Counted from the stretch's first letter, positions 9,028 to 17,482 are shown. The stretch: 21,179 nucleotides of DNA from Rhodococcus sp. IITR03 (GCA_001017865.1 LATQ01000001.1:440898-462076); one strand, 5' to 3'. The notes: generated by a model not told the origin, from the sequence alone. A program made the numbers and translations.

Positions 9028-11019
9028 TCAGCCCAGCTCGTCCGGCAGGTCGAGCGGGCGGCCGAGCACGTGCTCGGACAGGAACGCCTCGACGGTCCGG
9101 TACCAGATCTTCGAGTGCTGCGGCTTCAGCACCCAGTGGTTCTCGGACGGGAAGTACAGGAAGCGGTGGACGGTGGTGCCGTCGTCCTCGGCGGGCCGCC
9201 CCGATTCGTCGAGCAGCTCGTACCACAGGCGCAGGCTTCGCCGATCGGGACGCGATAGTCCTTGTCGCCGTGGATCACGAGCATGGGCGTGACGATGTCG
9301 GCGACGAACAGGTGCGGTGAGTTCTCGACCGCCATCTCCGGGGTCATCTCCCGCTGCCAGTACCAGGCCACGTCGGTGGTCGGCGTGAACTGGTCCAGCG
9401 CCCACAGGCCGGCATGGGTGACGACCGCGCGGAACCGGTCGGTGTGCCCCGCGATCCAGTTGGCGAGATATCCGCCGAACGATCCGCCCATCACCGCGGT
9501 CCGTTCCTCGTCGATGTCGGCGCGCGCGACCGCAGCATCGGTGACGGCCATCAGATCGGTGTACGGTTCGCTCCCCCACCGTCCCCAGCCACGCCGGACG
9601 AAGTCGTCGCCGTATCCCGTGGACAGTGCGGGATCGGGCAGCAGCACCGCATAGCCGCGGGCGACGAGGAGCCACGGGTTCCAGCGCCACGACCACGTGT
9701 TCCAGCTGCTCAGCGGACCACCGTGCACCCACAACAGCATCGGCGCGGGGTCGTCGGGGGACGCGGTATGCGGAAGTGCGAACCACGCCCGCACCGGCGT
9801 GCCGTCGGCGGCTTCGGTGGTCAGTTCCTCGAGGCGTCCCGGCAGTTCCGGGAGCGCAGCGGGAGCACGTAGCGGCGTAACGGTGCCGGCGTCGGGTCCG
9901 GTGACATCGATGCGCACGGGGTGCGGCGGTGCTTCGTAGGAGGCCCGCAGCGCGTATGCCGTGCTGCCGTCGGGTGCGAGGCAGACGTCCGTGTAGGCGG
10001 CGTCGTCCGAGGTGACGCGGTCGGGCTGCTCGGACCCGAGTCGCTGCACGAACACCGGCGCGCGTCCGTGATCGTCGGCGGTGAGCACGAGACCGGAACC
10101 GTCGGGCAGCCAGGTGACGGAAGTGGGACGTCTGTCCCATTCAGGGGCCTCGATTGTCGTGGTTCCGCTCGCGATGTCCAGGACGCGGACGGTGATCTGC
10201 GGCGGGTTCTCCGCGTCGCTCATCGATTCGTGCAGGTAGGCGAGCTTCGTCCCGTCGCGCGAGATCGACGGGTGCGTCACGTCGCCGGTCTCGTCGTCGA
10301 CGAGCGGGGTGCGCAGGCCGGTGCCGAGATCGACCGCACGAGCGTGACGCGGCGCGAGGCGAGCGGACCGGGGACCACCCATGTCGCGGCGGCGAACGAA
10401 CCGTCGGCAGCGATGTCGACGGAGCCATCACGCAGCGACCCTCGGATCCCGGGCGTGAGGTCGGTGAACCCGTCGCCGCTCTTGTCCGGGACGAGCAGGT
10501 GCGGCTGGTCGGGCCCGAGATCGTGGTCCCAGTAGCGCACCGGATAGCCCGTGTGCAGTACCGCGGTCACGGCCCCGTCCTTGCGGGCGTCCCGGATCCG
10601 TTCGTCGTCGGACTCGCTGTGACCGAGGACGGACGCGACGAGGACGATCCGGTCGGCCTCGGACGCCGCGTGCGCCGATACGAATCCACCCTTGCGAGAT
10701 CCGACCTGCTCGGCCTCGCCGCCCGCCGCGGGCAGTCGCCACAGCGACACCGGCGGGTCGTCCTTGCCACGTGCGGCGGTGAACAGCAGGTCGCCGGTCG
10801 CGGTGAAGGTCGGGTTCGATTCACCCGTGGTGCCGTGGGTGAGGCGTCGCGCCGGAGCGTTGCTTCGGGATCCACCTCCCACAGGGCCCCGGTGTACGAG
10901 GTGGCCTTCTCGTCGAGCGTCGACTGCGTGATCACCAGGCGTTTCCCGTCCGGAGACATCGTGAGGGAGGTGACGCGGGGAAGCGTCAGGTAATCGTCGA
11001 GCTCGTGGAAGGCCGTCAT
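9028..11019 (-). CDS. S9 family prolyl oligopeptidase-type peptidase (three apparent frameshifts)
   Basis: Serine peptidase with an N-terminal beta-propeller (TolB/WD40-like repeats such as MSPDGKRLVIT and ISRDGTKLAYL) and a C-terminal alpha/beta hydrolase domain. After repair it is 664 residues, typical for the family. The catalytic triad is visible: Ser514 in GGSFGGYLANW, Asp588 in HGDKDYRVP and His629 in ENHWVLKP. Frame breaks lie near 10857, 10342 and 9235, each repaired by one G or C. ATG start at 11019, with a -10 directly upstream. It probably trims short peptides, and some relatives act on acyl-peptides. It appears cytosolic, since no signal peptide is seen. Confidence 0.9.
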
Positions 11020-11025
11020 GCCTGG

Positions 11026-11031
11026 ACGATA
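11026..11031 (-). promoter_or_regulatory. -10 element giving a probable leaderless peptidase mRNA
   Basis: TATCGT on the minus strand stands 6 nt before the ATG of the S9 peptidase, the same geometry as the valS promoter. There is no usable Shine-Dalgarno. This suggests a leaderless transcript. Confidence 0.4.
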
Positions 11032-11077
11032 TCGGGAGCGACGGTGGGCGGTCCGCAGGTGGCACCGGGTTCGTCTG

Positions 11078-11083
11078 TAACCT
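11078..11083 (+). promoter_or_regulatory. Possible -10 for the PdxK-like kinase
   Basis: TGTAACCT contains a TAnnnT hexamer (TAACCT) about 60 nt before the kinase ATG, leaving room for a leader with the GGAG site at 11133-11136. No clear -35 is visible. Confidence 0.3.
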
Positions 11084-11143
11084 GGTCGTTCGGCGGGTAC
11101 ATCCCGTGGCAACGCCGTCTCCCAGTCCGAACGGAGCACTCAC

Positions 11144-11934
11144 ATGGTCGACCTCGCATACGTCATCGCCGGCTCGGAAGCGACCGGTGGCGCCGGTCTG
11201 CAGGTCGACCTCAAGACGTTCCAGCAGCTCGGTGTGTACGGGGTGGGCACCACGACGTGCATCGTCTCGTTCGACCCGAAGAACAACTGGGGCCACCGCT
11301 TCTTCCCCGTTCCGGCCGACGTGATCGCCGAGCAGATCGAGGCCGCCACCGCCGCCCACGATCTCGACGTGGTGAAGATCGGCATGCTGGGCACGCCCGC
11401 GACGATCGACGTCGTCGCCGAGGGTCTCGAGAAGCAGGACTGGCGGCACGTCGTGCTCGACCCGGTCCTGATCTGCAAGGGCCAGGAGGCCGGCGCAGCG
11501 CTCGACACCGACAACGCGCTGCGCGCGCAGGTGCTCCCCCACGCCACGGTCGTCACCCCGAACCTGTTCGAGGCACGCACCTGTCCGGCATGGACGAGAT
11601 CACCTCCGTCGACCAGCTCATCGAGGCCGCACGTCGCATCCACGACCTCGGCCCGAAGTACGTCGTCGCGAAGGGCGGCGTCGAACTCGACGGTGAGGAC
11701 GCCGTGGACGTGCTGTTCGACGGCTCCGAGGTCACCCTCCTGACGGCCCCGAAGGTCGGCAACGAGCGCGTCTCCGGTGCCGGCTGCACCCTCGCTGCTG
11801 CGATCACCGCCGAACTCGCGAAGGGCGCGTCGGTCGCCGACGCCGCGGCCCGCGCGAAGGATTTCGTCACGGCCGGGATCAAGGGACGCGTGTCCGCCAA
11901 CACCCCGTTCGACACCGTCTGGCAGGGCGTCTGA
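11144..11934 (+). CDS. pdxK: Pyridoxal kinase PdxK/ThiD-family (one apparent frameshift)
   Basis: Ribokinase-superfamily kinase of the ThiD-like group that includes the pyridoxal kinases of Bacillus and Staphylococcus. VIAGSEATGGAGLQVDLKTF, followed by a segment ending SFDPKNNWGH, resembles those PdxK proteins more than classical HMP kinase. VLDPVLICKG, VVTPNLFEA and the C-terminal anion-hole segment SGAGCT (near residue 212) are present. Repaired length is 263 residues. ATG at 11144 with GGAG 7 nt upstream. Frame is lost near 11580: ACCTG for expected ACCCTG, restoring EARTLSGMDEITSVDQL. Salvages B6 vitamers, or alternatively phosphorylates hydroxymethylpyrimidine for thiamine. Stands alone, divergent from the peptidase. 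Confidence 0.82.
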
Positions 11935-11948
11935 TCCGAGAGCGGATC
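11933..11948. terminator. Bidirectional terminator-like hairpin
   Basis: GATCCG (11933-11938) and CGGATC (11943-11948) form a perfect 6-bp stem with an AGAG loop in the 22-bp gap between two convergent genes. It overlaps the kinase stop codon. Short stem and no T tract, so moderate confidence. Confidence 0.4.
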
Positions 11949-11956
11949 GGTACCCG

Positions 11957-12560
11957 TCAGCGCGGCTGCCGCCACATCCCCCACAGCGTCGGCCCGCCGC
12001 CGGGGATGACGATGGCGCGGGTGACCTCGAACCCGAACCGCTCGTAGTAGGGGACGTTCGATTCCTTGCTCGACTCGAGGTAGGCGGGAGCGTGTTCGGC
12101 GTCGGCGCGGTCGAGGCCGGCCTTCATGAGGGCTGTGCCGAGACCGGTCCCCCGCGCGGCAGGTGAGGTGCCGATCGTCGACAGGTACCAGTGCGGCTCG
12201 CCCGGATGCGCCGCGTCGAGGGTTTCGTTGACCTGCCCCCCCGCTTCATGTATCTGCCGAGCGCCGCGGAGAAGCCGGCAGAAGGCGGAGCGAGGTCCAC
12301 ACATTAGTGCGCCACCGTCCGGGCGGCGCCCACATCGCCGCCCCTCCGACCGTCCCACCGGACTCGGCGATGTCCGTGGCTCCCAAGGGCACCATGTGAT
12401 GCCGGGCGTCGACGGCGAAGAATCGGGTCATGCGGCGGATCCGGTGCTCCTCGTCCGGGAACATCCACACGAAGACCGGATCGTCGAAGAACGCCTCGGC
12501 GATCACCCGAGCGAAGACCGGAATGTCGCGGCGCGTGGCGGTTCTCGGTTCGACGGCCAT
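11957..12560 (-). CDS. GNAT family N-acetyltransferase (two apparent frameshifts)
   Basis: Acetyl-CoA-dependent N-acyltransferase of unknown substrate, about 201 residues after repair. It opens with EPRTATRRDIPVFARVIAEA. The acetyl-CoA site is ARGTGLGTALM, preceded by the beta strand HWYLSTIGT, and the C-terminal SNVPYYERFGF is typical of the fold. Frame breaks lie near 12273 (GGCC read as GCC, restoring LLPAFSAALGRYM) and in a run of seven C at 12236-12242, where eight would restore GGQVNETL. ATG at 12560 begins 9 bp after the winged-helix gene's stop, so the two are co-transcribed. Confidence 0.8.
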
Positions 12561-12569
12561 GTCGGCAGC

Positions 12570-13787
12570 CTACGACGAAGACGTGCCCGACGACCTGCCT
12601 TCCGTCGCCAGTTCCTTCGCGAGGGGCGTGGGGAACCGCGGCATCACCCGCACCCCACCGAGCCAGTCGTCGAGGCGGTCGGCTTCCTCGCGTAGCACCG
12701 CGGTGCCCTCTGCGCCGATGTCCTCGAGCAGGTGCAGGCTCACCGCTCCCGTGTCGGTCTGCCACCACGTGCCGACGATCCGTCCGTCCCACCAGGCGGT
12801 GGGACCGGCGTTGCCGTTGGAGTCGAACAGCGCCTCCTTGTACGGACCCAGATACCACCCGCGTTCGGTCCACCCCATGACCGTGGGATCCAGACCGGGC
12901 AACAGCACACCCCACGGTTCGACTTCGCCCTGCTGTTCGAGGTCGTCGGGCAACAGGTAGCCGGGACGGCCATCGAGATCGACCTCCACCACGTCGAGTT
13001 CGGCGAGGGCCGCGCGGACGGCAGTGAGGGTGGATCCGAGCCACCACTTCAGGTCCGCCTCGGTGCCGGGACCGAATGCGCGCAGCCACATCCGCACGAG
13101 TTCGCGCACACCCGTCGCCTCGTCGACGGGGTCGATGGCCGAGCCCAGCCACGACTCCGTGGTCGTCCAGGTGGGGCGCGACACCCGCCACGACCCCTTG
13201 TTCGACGCCCGAACCACTTTTCCCTCGGCGGAGAGCACCGTGAGCACGCGAGGCGCGAAGGTGACCGGCCCACCCCAGGATTTGCCGGCACCGAACTCCA
13301 GCGCGCCGTCGAGGAGCGGGATCTCGGTCTCGAGCTCGCTCGATGTCGCCTCCCGCCCGTCGGCCAGGGCGGTGAGGATGTGGCGGCTCACCTCGTCGAG
13401 CCAGCTCTCGCCGTCGTCGTGCAATCCGGCCTTCACGACGTCCTTGACGACCGTGCGTCGCTGTGCGGCGGCGACCCGGGCGCTCGCCCCTGCCTGCACC
13501 ACCGGAGGGTGTCGCGCGGGACGACGAAGACGGTGCGCCGCATGGCCATGTGTTTGACCAGGCGCGGTCGTCGTAGAGCGCCCTGTGGAGGTCGGCCACA
13601 GTGAAGTCGCCGACCCGCGCCCACGCCGACAGGTAGACGGTCGCTGGTCGGTGCCGTGCAGGCACACCAGGCTCCTCGCGGCATCGACCGCATCGGACGC
13701 GCGGTGCTTCGGGTGCAGGCGGTGCCTGGCGGCAAGTCGTGCTCGGCGTTCGGTTGCGTCGATCCTGCGCACAGCCATGGCCGACAT
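12570..13787 (-). CDS. Winged-helix DNA-binding protein of the HTH_42/YcaQ-AlkZ group (three apparent frameshifts)
   Basis: A 406-residue protein (repaired) of the family that includes DNA crosslink glycosylases such as AlkZ and YcaQ. The N-terminal segment LVCLHGTDPATVYLSAWARV, then MRRTVFVVPRDTLPVVQ, and C-terminal TAWWDGRIVGTWWQ are family-like. The Gln-containing catalytic motif of true glycosylases is replaced here by His-Gly-Thr, so DNA binding without glycosylase activity is more likely; that is inference. Three frame breaks cluster near 13646, 13561 and 13504, all in GG runs where GGG is expected. Start is ATG 13787 or 13778. Followed closely by the GNAT gene. Confidence 0.75.
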   Translation of the reverse strand: MSAMAVRRIDATERRARLAARHRLHPKHRASDAVDAARSLVCLHGTDQRPSTCRRGRGSATSLWPTSTGRSTTTAPGQTHGHAAHRLRRPARHPPVVQAGASARVAAAQRRTVVKDVVKAGLHDDGESWLDEVSRHILTALADGREATSSELETEIPLLDGALEFGAGKSWGGPVTFAPRVLTVLSAEGKVVRASNKGSWRVSRPTWTTTESWLGSAIDPVDEATGVRELVRMWLRAFGPGTEADLKWWLGSTLTAVRAALAELDVVEVDLDGRPGYLLPDDLEQQGEVEPWGVLLPGLDPTVMGWTERGWYLGPYKEALFDSNGNAGPTAWWDGRIVGTWWQTDTGAVSLHLLEDIGAEGTAVLREEADRLDDWLGGVRVMPRFPTPLAKELATEGRSSGTSSS

Positions 13788-13833
13788 CGTAGAGGTGGTG
13801 TCCGACGCAGGAGGCTACCGACGAGCCGAATCG

Positions 13834-13897
13834 AGAACTGCGGGGAGGTCGGGTGCGTGTCCGTCAAAAATTCCGCATACAACCTCCCCCTCGTTCT
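13834..13897. repeat. Imperfect 16-nt inverted repeat
   Basis: Arms 13834-13849 (AGAAC-3-GGGGAGGT) and 13882-13897 (ACCTCCCC-3-GTTCT) match at 13 of 16 positions, with a 32-nt spacer holding an A5/T5 run. It lies between the haem-protein stop and the winged-helix gene. It could be a terminator, an operator or chance. Confidence 0.35.
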
Positions 13898-13901
13898 GCG
13901 T

Positions 13902-14926
13902 TCAGGATCGGACGCCGCCGTAGGTACGCAGCCAACGCAGACCCGGTCCGCGGGTACGCGTGATGCCCTTGTAGTCGGCCATGTCGTCGGGAAGTTCGTC
14001 GAGGACCGAGTGGAGACGCTCGGACCACTCGGGCACCCGGGCTATGTCCTCGAACGACAGCAGGTGTGTGCGGATGAGGAACATGATCGCGCCGGAGACG
14101 CCGAGACGCACGAGGTGCTGGACCTCGACGCGGAGGTGCAGGCGTCGCCCGACGTCCTCGAGCGGTCCCTCGGCGAGCAGTCGGCGGCCGCGGCCCATTC
14201 GGGATAGGTCTCGGTGGACTGGTCGAGTCGCCGGTCGACGCTGAGCGACCAGTTCGTACGCCGGTAGCACTGTCCCGCATGAAGTCCCATGAGGAACTGC
14301 TCGGCGCGCGGGATCACTCCTTCGGTGTGGACGCGCGGGACCGGCCCGTGGATCTGGCGGAAACTCATGCCGACGTCGAAGCGCAGCGACCAGTCGGCCG
14401 CGAAGGTGACCAGGCCGGCGTCACCCCAGAGGGCACCCTCGCGCTGGTCGAGCAGGACGACGTCCTCCTGGAGGTGCCTGCCGATGAAGCGCAGAGGCGG
14501 TTCGGGCAGCGTCGACCGATCACCGAAGACGAAAGACTGTGCGACGCCGAGCGCGCGATTGACGAACAGTCGCGCCTCACCGTCGCGTTCGAGTGCGAAA
14601 GTCTCCGGGTACGCGTCGGCGAGCATTCGCATGAGCGTGACCATCGCGTCCCACTGCGCGACCTCCATGTGCGGCAGGGACTGGAACCGGGTCGGGTCGG
14701 CACCGAGGATGCGCTCTCGTTCGGTGAGGTCGTCGAGATAGTGGCCGTCGATGTCGACGGGATGCCGGCCCCATCCGCCCGCGGCGGTCTCCACGAGGCT
14801 CCCGGCGGGTTCGACGTTGGTGCTGTAGCGATAGGTGTCGCGGACGAACGGGAACGGGAAACGCGCGATCCGATCGGGAAGCCCGAGGTCGTCGTCGCGG
14901 ACGGCGAGATCGATTGTCGTACTCAC
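13902..14926 (-). CDS. Haem-dependent oxidative N-demethylase alpha-like protein, DUF3445 (one apparent frameshift)
   Basis: Resembles the haem-PAS catalytic subunit of HODM, which oxidises dimethylamine with O2 and NADPH-derived electrons. Repaired length 341 residues, usual for DUF3445. Family-like segments are RFPFPFVRDTYRYS near the N-terminus, FVNRALGVAQSFVFGDRS, EDVVLLD, DAGLVTFAADWSLRFDVGMSF, IHGPVP, and RTNWSLSVD. The GTG start at 14926 overlaps the reductase stop as GTGA, which excludes the longer open frame upstream. One frame break near 14183 (GG for expected GGG) restores EWAAAARLLAEGP. Last gene of a three-gene coupled operon, so it receives electrons from the reductase. Dimethylamine is only the known substrate of the family; the native substrate here is unknown. 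Confidence 0.85.
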
Positions 14927-15917
14927 AGATCCAGCTCCAATCGTGGGCCGCTCGCTCGGGAGACGCACGGCATCACGCAGTCTCCCGCTTCCTTCTCCGC
15001 AGCGCTCAGGTACAGATCACGGTGGTCGATCCCTCCGCTCATGACGGGCAGCCGGCACTCACCGCACACGCCCTGCCTGCACAGATTGGCACTGCGACGC
15101 CACGACTTTCGAGTGCGTCGAGCAGGCCGACACCCGCGTCGACGGCGACGTCGATGCCGCGACGGGTCAGGTGAGCGACGAACGGTTCTCCCGGGTCGAG
15201 GTCGCCGACCCCGAATCGCTCGTAGTGCACACGCGCGTCGGGCCACCCCGCACGACCGGCACGTTCGCAGAGTTCGTCGACGAGGCCGGCCGGACCGCAC
15301 ATGTACAGGTGGGTGCCGATGGGCTGCTCCAACAGCGCCTGCCCCATCCGCTCCCGGAAGTCCTCGCGCGCCGTGTAGGTGTGCAGACGCGGTCCGCACA
15401 GATCATGCAGTTCGTCGAGGTGGGCATCGTCGCCGTCACGGAAGACGTAATGCACCTCGAACGATCGTCCCCACTGCACGGCGGCGCGGACGTGGGACAG
15501 GATCGGAGTGATCCCGATGCCACCCGCGACCAGCAGATGGTGTCGGGCCGTGAGGATCGGAGCGAACGCGCTGCGCGGTGTGCCGACCGGGACTCGGTCA
15601 CCGATCCGGAGGTCGTGGACCCACTGCGACCCGCCGCGACCGGAGTCCTCCAGCCGCACCGAGATCGCGTAGTGGTCGGGTTCGAAAGCGGGACCGGTCA
15701 GGGAGTACGAGTTGCGATGCGGTCGCCCGCCGGGTCCGGTGCCGCAGGTGACGACGACGTGGCTACCGGGCGTGAAGGAGGGAAGCGTGCAGCCGGCAGG
15801 GTCCACGAGGCGGACGTGTCGCACGGTGGGGGTCAGCGCGATCGTCGCCGCGACCGTCAACTGGAGTTCCGTTCTGCCGGCCGAGTTGCCCACCGGGACG
15901 TCGGATGTCAGCGTCAT
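14923..15917 (-). CDS. Flavin/2Fe-2S oxidoreductase, PDR/VanB type (one apparent frameshift)
   Basis: Electron-transfer partner of the haem oxygenase. The repaired 331-residue protein has an N-terminal flavin domain with RNSYSL (residues 68-73), an NAD(P) domain with GGIGITPIL (132-140) and CGP (208-210), and a C-terminal plant-type ferredoxin. The cluster ligands are Cys280, Cys285, Cys288 and Cys318. This is the single-chain order of phthalate dioxygenase reductase and of the HODM reductase, which uses FMN. The ATG at 15917 overlaps the preceding stop as ATGA, and its own stop overlaps the DUF3445 start as GTGA. A frame break near 15088 (expected CCC read as CC) falls just before the iron-sulphur motif and restores VPNLCRQGVCGEC. 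Confidence 0.9.
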
Positions 15918-16429
15918 GGGCGTTCCTCCGCGTCGACGGCGAAGCCCAGATAGGCGGCGTGCAGCCGGGAGACATGGTGGTGAACGACGAGTTCCGAGGC
16001 GCAGGTGGGACAAGTGGTGGACTGTCCGACCGCGACGTGGGCGGCGTGCGTCGAATGGCAGTGCGCGCAGTAGACGGTTCGTGTCGCCGAATTCACGGGG
16101 AGGGGAAGGATCTCGTCGTCGAGGAGTCCTGCGGCCACGGCGGCCGATCGTGCGGCCAGCACTGCCGCTTCCGGTCCGACCAGTACGAGGCGCCATCCCA
16201 CGCGTGCTGCGTTCGCCTGCCGCTCCATGATCTGCGCGGCCGTGCCACCCCACTCCTCCGGCAGGCGGATCCAGTCGACCCGACGACCCCCGAAAGACGA
16301 TACGAGACTGCGTGCCTGGCCCTGGGCGGCGTCACCGAAGGACAGGACGGTCACGTAGCGACCCCCGCCGGCGATGCGCCGCTCCTCGTCCCATCTCGGG
16401 ACGCTGGTGGTGTCCACACAGACGCTCAC
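15914..16429 (-). CDS. DmmA-family zinc-ribbon protein (dimethylamine monooxygenase subunit-like)
   Basis: A 171-residue protein with an alpha/beta N-terminal part (TSVPRW near residue 8; WRLVLVGPEAAVLAAR) and a C-terminal zinc ribbon with Cys121, Cys124, Cys140 and Cys143. HHHVSRLHAAYLGFAVDAE follows it, a segment typical of proteins annotated as dimethylamine monooxygenase subunit DmmA. It may help assemble or dock the oxygenase; its exact role is not known to me. I chose GTG at 16429 because AGGTGA stands 7 nt upstream and the family's TSVPRW segment lies close to it. The open frame continues upstream without a better in-frame start. First structural gene of the operon; ATGA overlap with the reductase. 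Confidence 0.82.
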   Translation of the reverse strand: MSVCVDTTSVPRWDEERRIAGGGRYVTVLSFGDAAQGQARSLVSSFGGRRVDWIRLPEEWGGTAAQIMERQANAARVGWRLVLVGPEAAVLAARSAAVAAGLLDDEILPLPVNSATRTVYCAHCHSTHAAHVAVGQSTTCPTCASELVVHHHVSRLHAAYLGFAVDAEERP

Positions 16430-16433
16430 GCGA

Positions 16434-16499
16434 TCACCTGCGCCTTCCGGCAGCCCGAAACGACAGGAAAACGGTTGTAGTGGTGTCTGTCTCGGGCAT
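16434..16499 (-). CDS. 21-codon leader ORF or displaced start of the DmmA-family gene
   Basis: An ATG at 16499 with a strong GAGGAG site opens a 21-residue frame (MPETDTTTTVFLSFRAAGRR plus one Arg) ending in TGA 4 nt before the downstream GTG. It may be a leader peptide coupling translation to the DmmA-family gene. Alternatively it may be the true N-terminus, displaced by two missing bases, given how many bases this assembly drops. Confidence 0.35.
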   Translation of the reverse strand: MPETDTTTTVFLSFRAAGRRR

Positions 16500-16567
16500 G
16501 AGAACTCCTCGGGAGGACCGACGTGGATACGCCGGGTGTGGCAATACCGATCGCTGACGTGAAACAG

Positions 16568-16573
16568 ACGATA
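16568..16573 (-). promoter_or_regulatory. Possible -10 of the HODM-like operon
   Basis: TATCGT on the minus strand, identical to the peptidase -10 hexamer, would place transcription start near 16561 and give a leader of about 60 nt to the ATG at 16499. The palindromic operator at 16604-16624 lies just upstream. No clear -35. Confidence 0.3.
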
Positions 16574-16603
16574 ATGGGAAGAAACACAGCGATGGGTTGC
16601 CAC

Positions 16604-16624
16604 TCGGTTAACGCGTGTAACCGA
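16604..16624. promoter_or_regulatory. Palindromic operator candidate for the TetR regulator
   Basis: TCGGTTA (16604-16610) and TAACCGA (16618-16624) form perfect 7-bp arms around a 7-bp centre (ACGCGTG). The size and symmetry suit a TetR dimer. It sits upstream of the HODM-like operon and directly below the TetR gene. The half site GTAACCG recurs at 17330-17336 in the TetR/ligase gap. Confidence 0.5.
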
Positions 16625-16642
16625 TTCCTCTCGGAGGCACGA

Positions 16643-16680
16643 CGTTCGGGCCGCGGACACCGAGGGCCGCGGCCCGAACG
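16643..16680 (-). terminator. Strong hairpin terminator after tetR
   Basis: A perfect 14-bp stem (CGTTCGGGCCGCGG at 16643-16656; its complement at 16667-16680) with a 10-nt loop begins 9 nt after the TetR stop codon. No T tract follows. It separates tetR from the operon promoter downstream. Confidence 0.7.
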
Positions 16681-16689
16681 AGGAGTTCG

Positions 16690-17305
16690 TCAGCCCTCCG
16701 GAGCGAAGAACGCGCGGTGCCAGATGCGCGTTACGATCTGCGCGGCATGCTCGAGAGGTATGGGCGTAGCTGCATCTCCTCCTGGGCGTACCAGACGTAG
16801 GCCGACTGCTCCACCATGCACGCCACAGCTTCGACCACGCCCCTGATGTCGACGCCGTCGACCTCGTCCATCCCGCACTTGACCCGCAGAACGGTGGCGA
16901 AGCGGTCGATGTGCCGGTTGCGCATCTGCCACCAGAACTGCCGGAACTGCGGATCGACGTTCGCCGCCTCGACCAGCGTGCGCATGATGTCGCGGTTGTC
17001 GTAGTAATGCGTCAGATAACCGGTGTTCGCTTCGAGCAGCGCCTGGTAGGGATCATCCTCGATGCGGTGCTCGGTTGCGCCGCTGGCACGGAACAGGTCG
17101 TCGTGCGTGTCGGCGATCAGCGCGGAGAACAGATCTTCCTTGTCGCTGAAGTACCTGTACAACCCGCCGAGCGACATCCCCGCTTCCGTCGCCACGCCAC
17201 TCATCGTGGCGCCGACGTATCCGTCGCGGGCGAAGACCGCACGGGCGGCTTCCAACAGTTTCGTGCGGGTGCGGCGCCCTTGGTGGTGTTCGGTAGGTGC
17301 GGCAT
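16690..17305 (-). CDS. TetR family transcriptional regulator (two apparent frameshifts)
   Basis: Repaired 205-residue dimeric repressor. The DNA-binding domain reads TKLLEAARAVFARDGYVGAT, then MSGVATEAGMSLGGLYRYFSDKEDLF, the classic TetR helix-turn-helix. The C-terminal ligand domain includes RTLVEAANVDPQFRQFWWQM and WHRAFFAPEG. The ATG at 17305 with AGGGGG upstream becomes in-frame when one base is added near 17276 (GGGCGCC to GGGCCGCC, giving KGRRTRTKLLEAA). A second break near 16757 restores YPLEHAAQIVTRIW. It lies between the HODM-like operon and the divergent ligase operon, so it probably controls one or both. Its ligand is unknown. Confidence 0.88.
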
Positions 17306-17329
17306 ATCCCCCCTTTCCTTGCGGGAATC

Positions 17330-17363
17330 GTAACCGGTCAACACAATCGTCATCAGAGTTAAC
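17330..17363. promoter_or_regulatory. Operator-like sequences in the tetR/ligase gap
   Basis: GTAACCG (17330-17336) repeats the half site of the 16604-16624 palindrome and lies within the near-palindrome TAACCGGTCA. A GTTAAC palindrome follows at 17358-17363. The position just upstream of the ligase promoter and the TetR start suits autoregulation and divergent control. Weaker symmetry than the other site. Confidence 0.35.
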
Positions 17364-17383
17364 AAAAAAGCGATGTCACTCTC

Positions 17384-17413
17384 TTGACGTGAGCCACGTT
17401 ACTCCCCCAGAAT
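17384..17413 (+). promoter_or_regulatory. Promoter candidate for the ligase operon
   Basis: TTGACG (17384-17389) is a good -35, followed after 18 bp by CAGAAT (17408-17413) as a -10. Transcription would begin near 17420, leaving about 60 nt of leader before the GTG at 17483. It lies just downstream of the operator-like sequences. Confidence 0.45.
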
Positions 17414-17482
17414 CGTCACAACAACATCGCGCAGACCCCGCAGCGCCCTTCTTCTTCATCGTTTCCATCGAACGGAGTCCCT

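Noticed and set aside
13860..13885. Tiny ATG frame after the haem-protein stop with a GGGGGAGG site
   Set aside because: It encodes only four residues (MRNF) before a stop, and its shifted continuation does not resemble a known protein.
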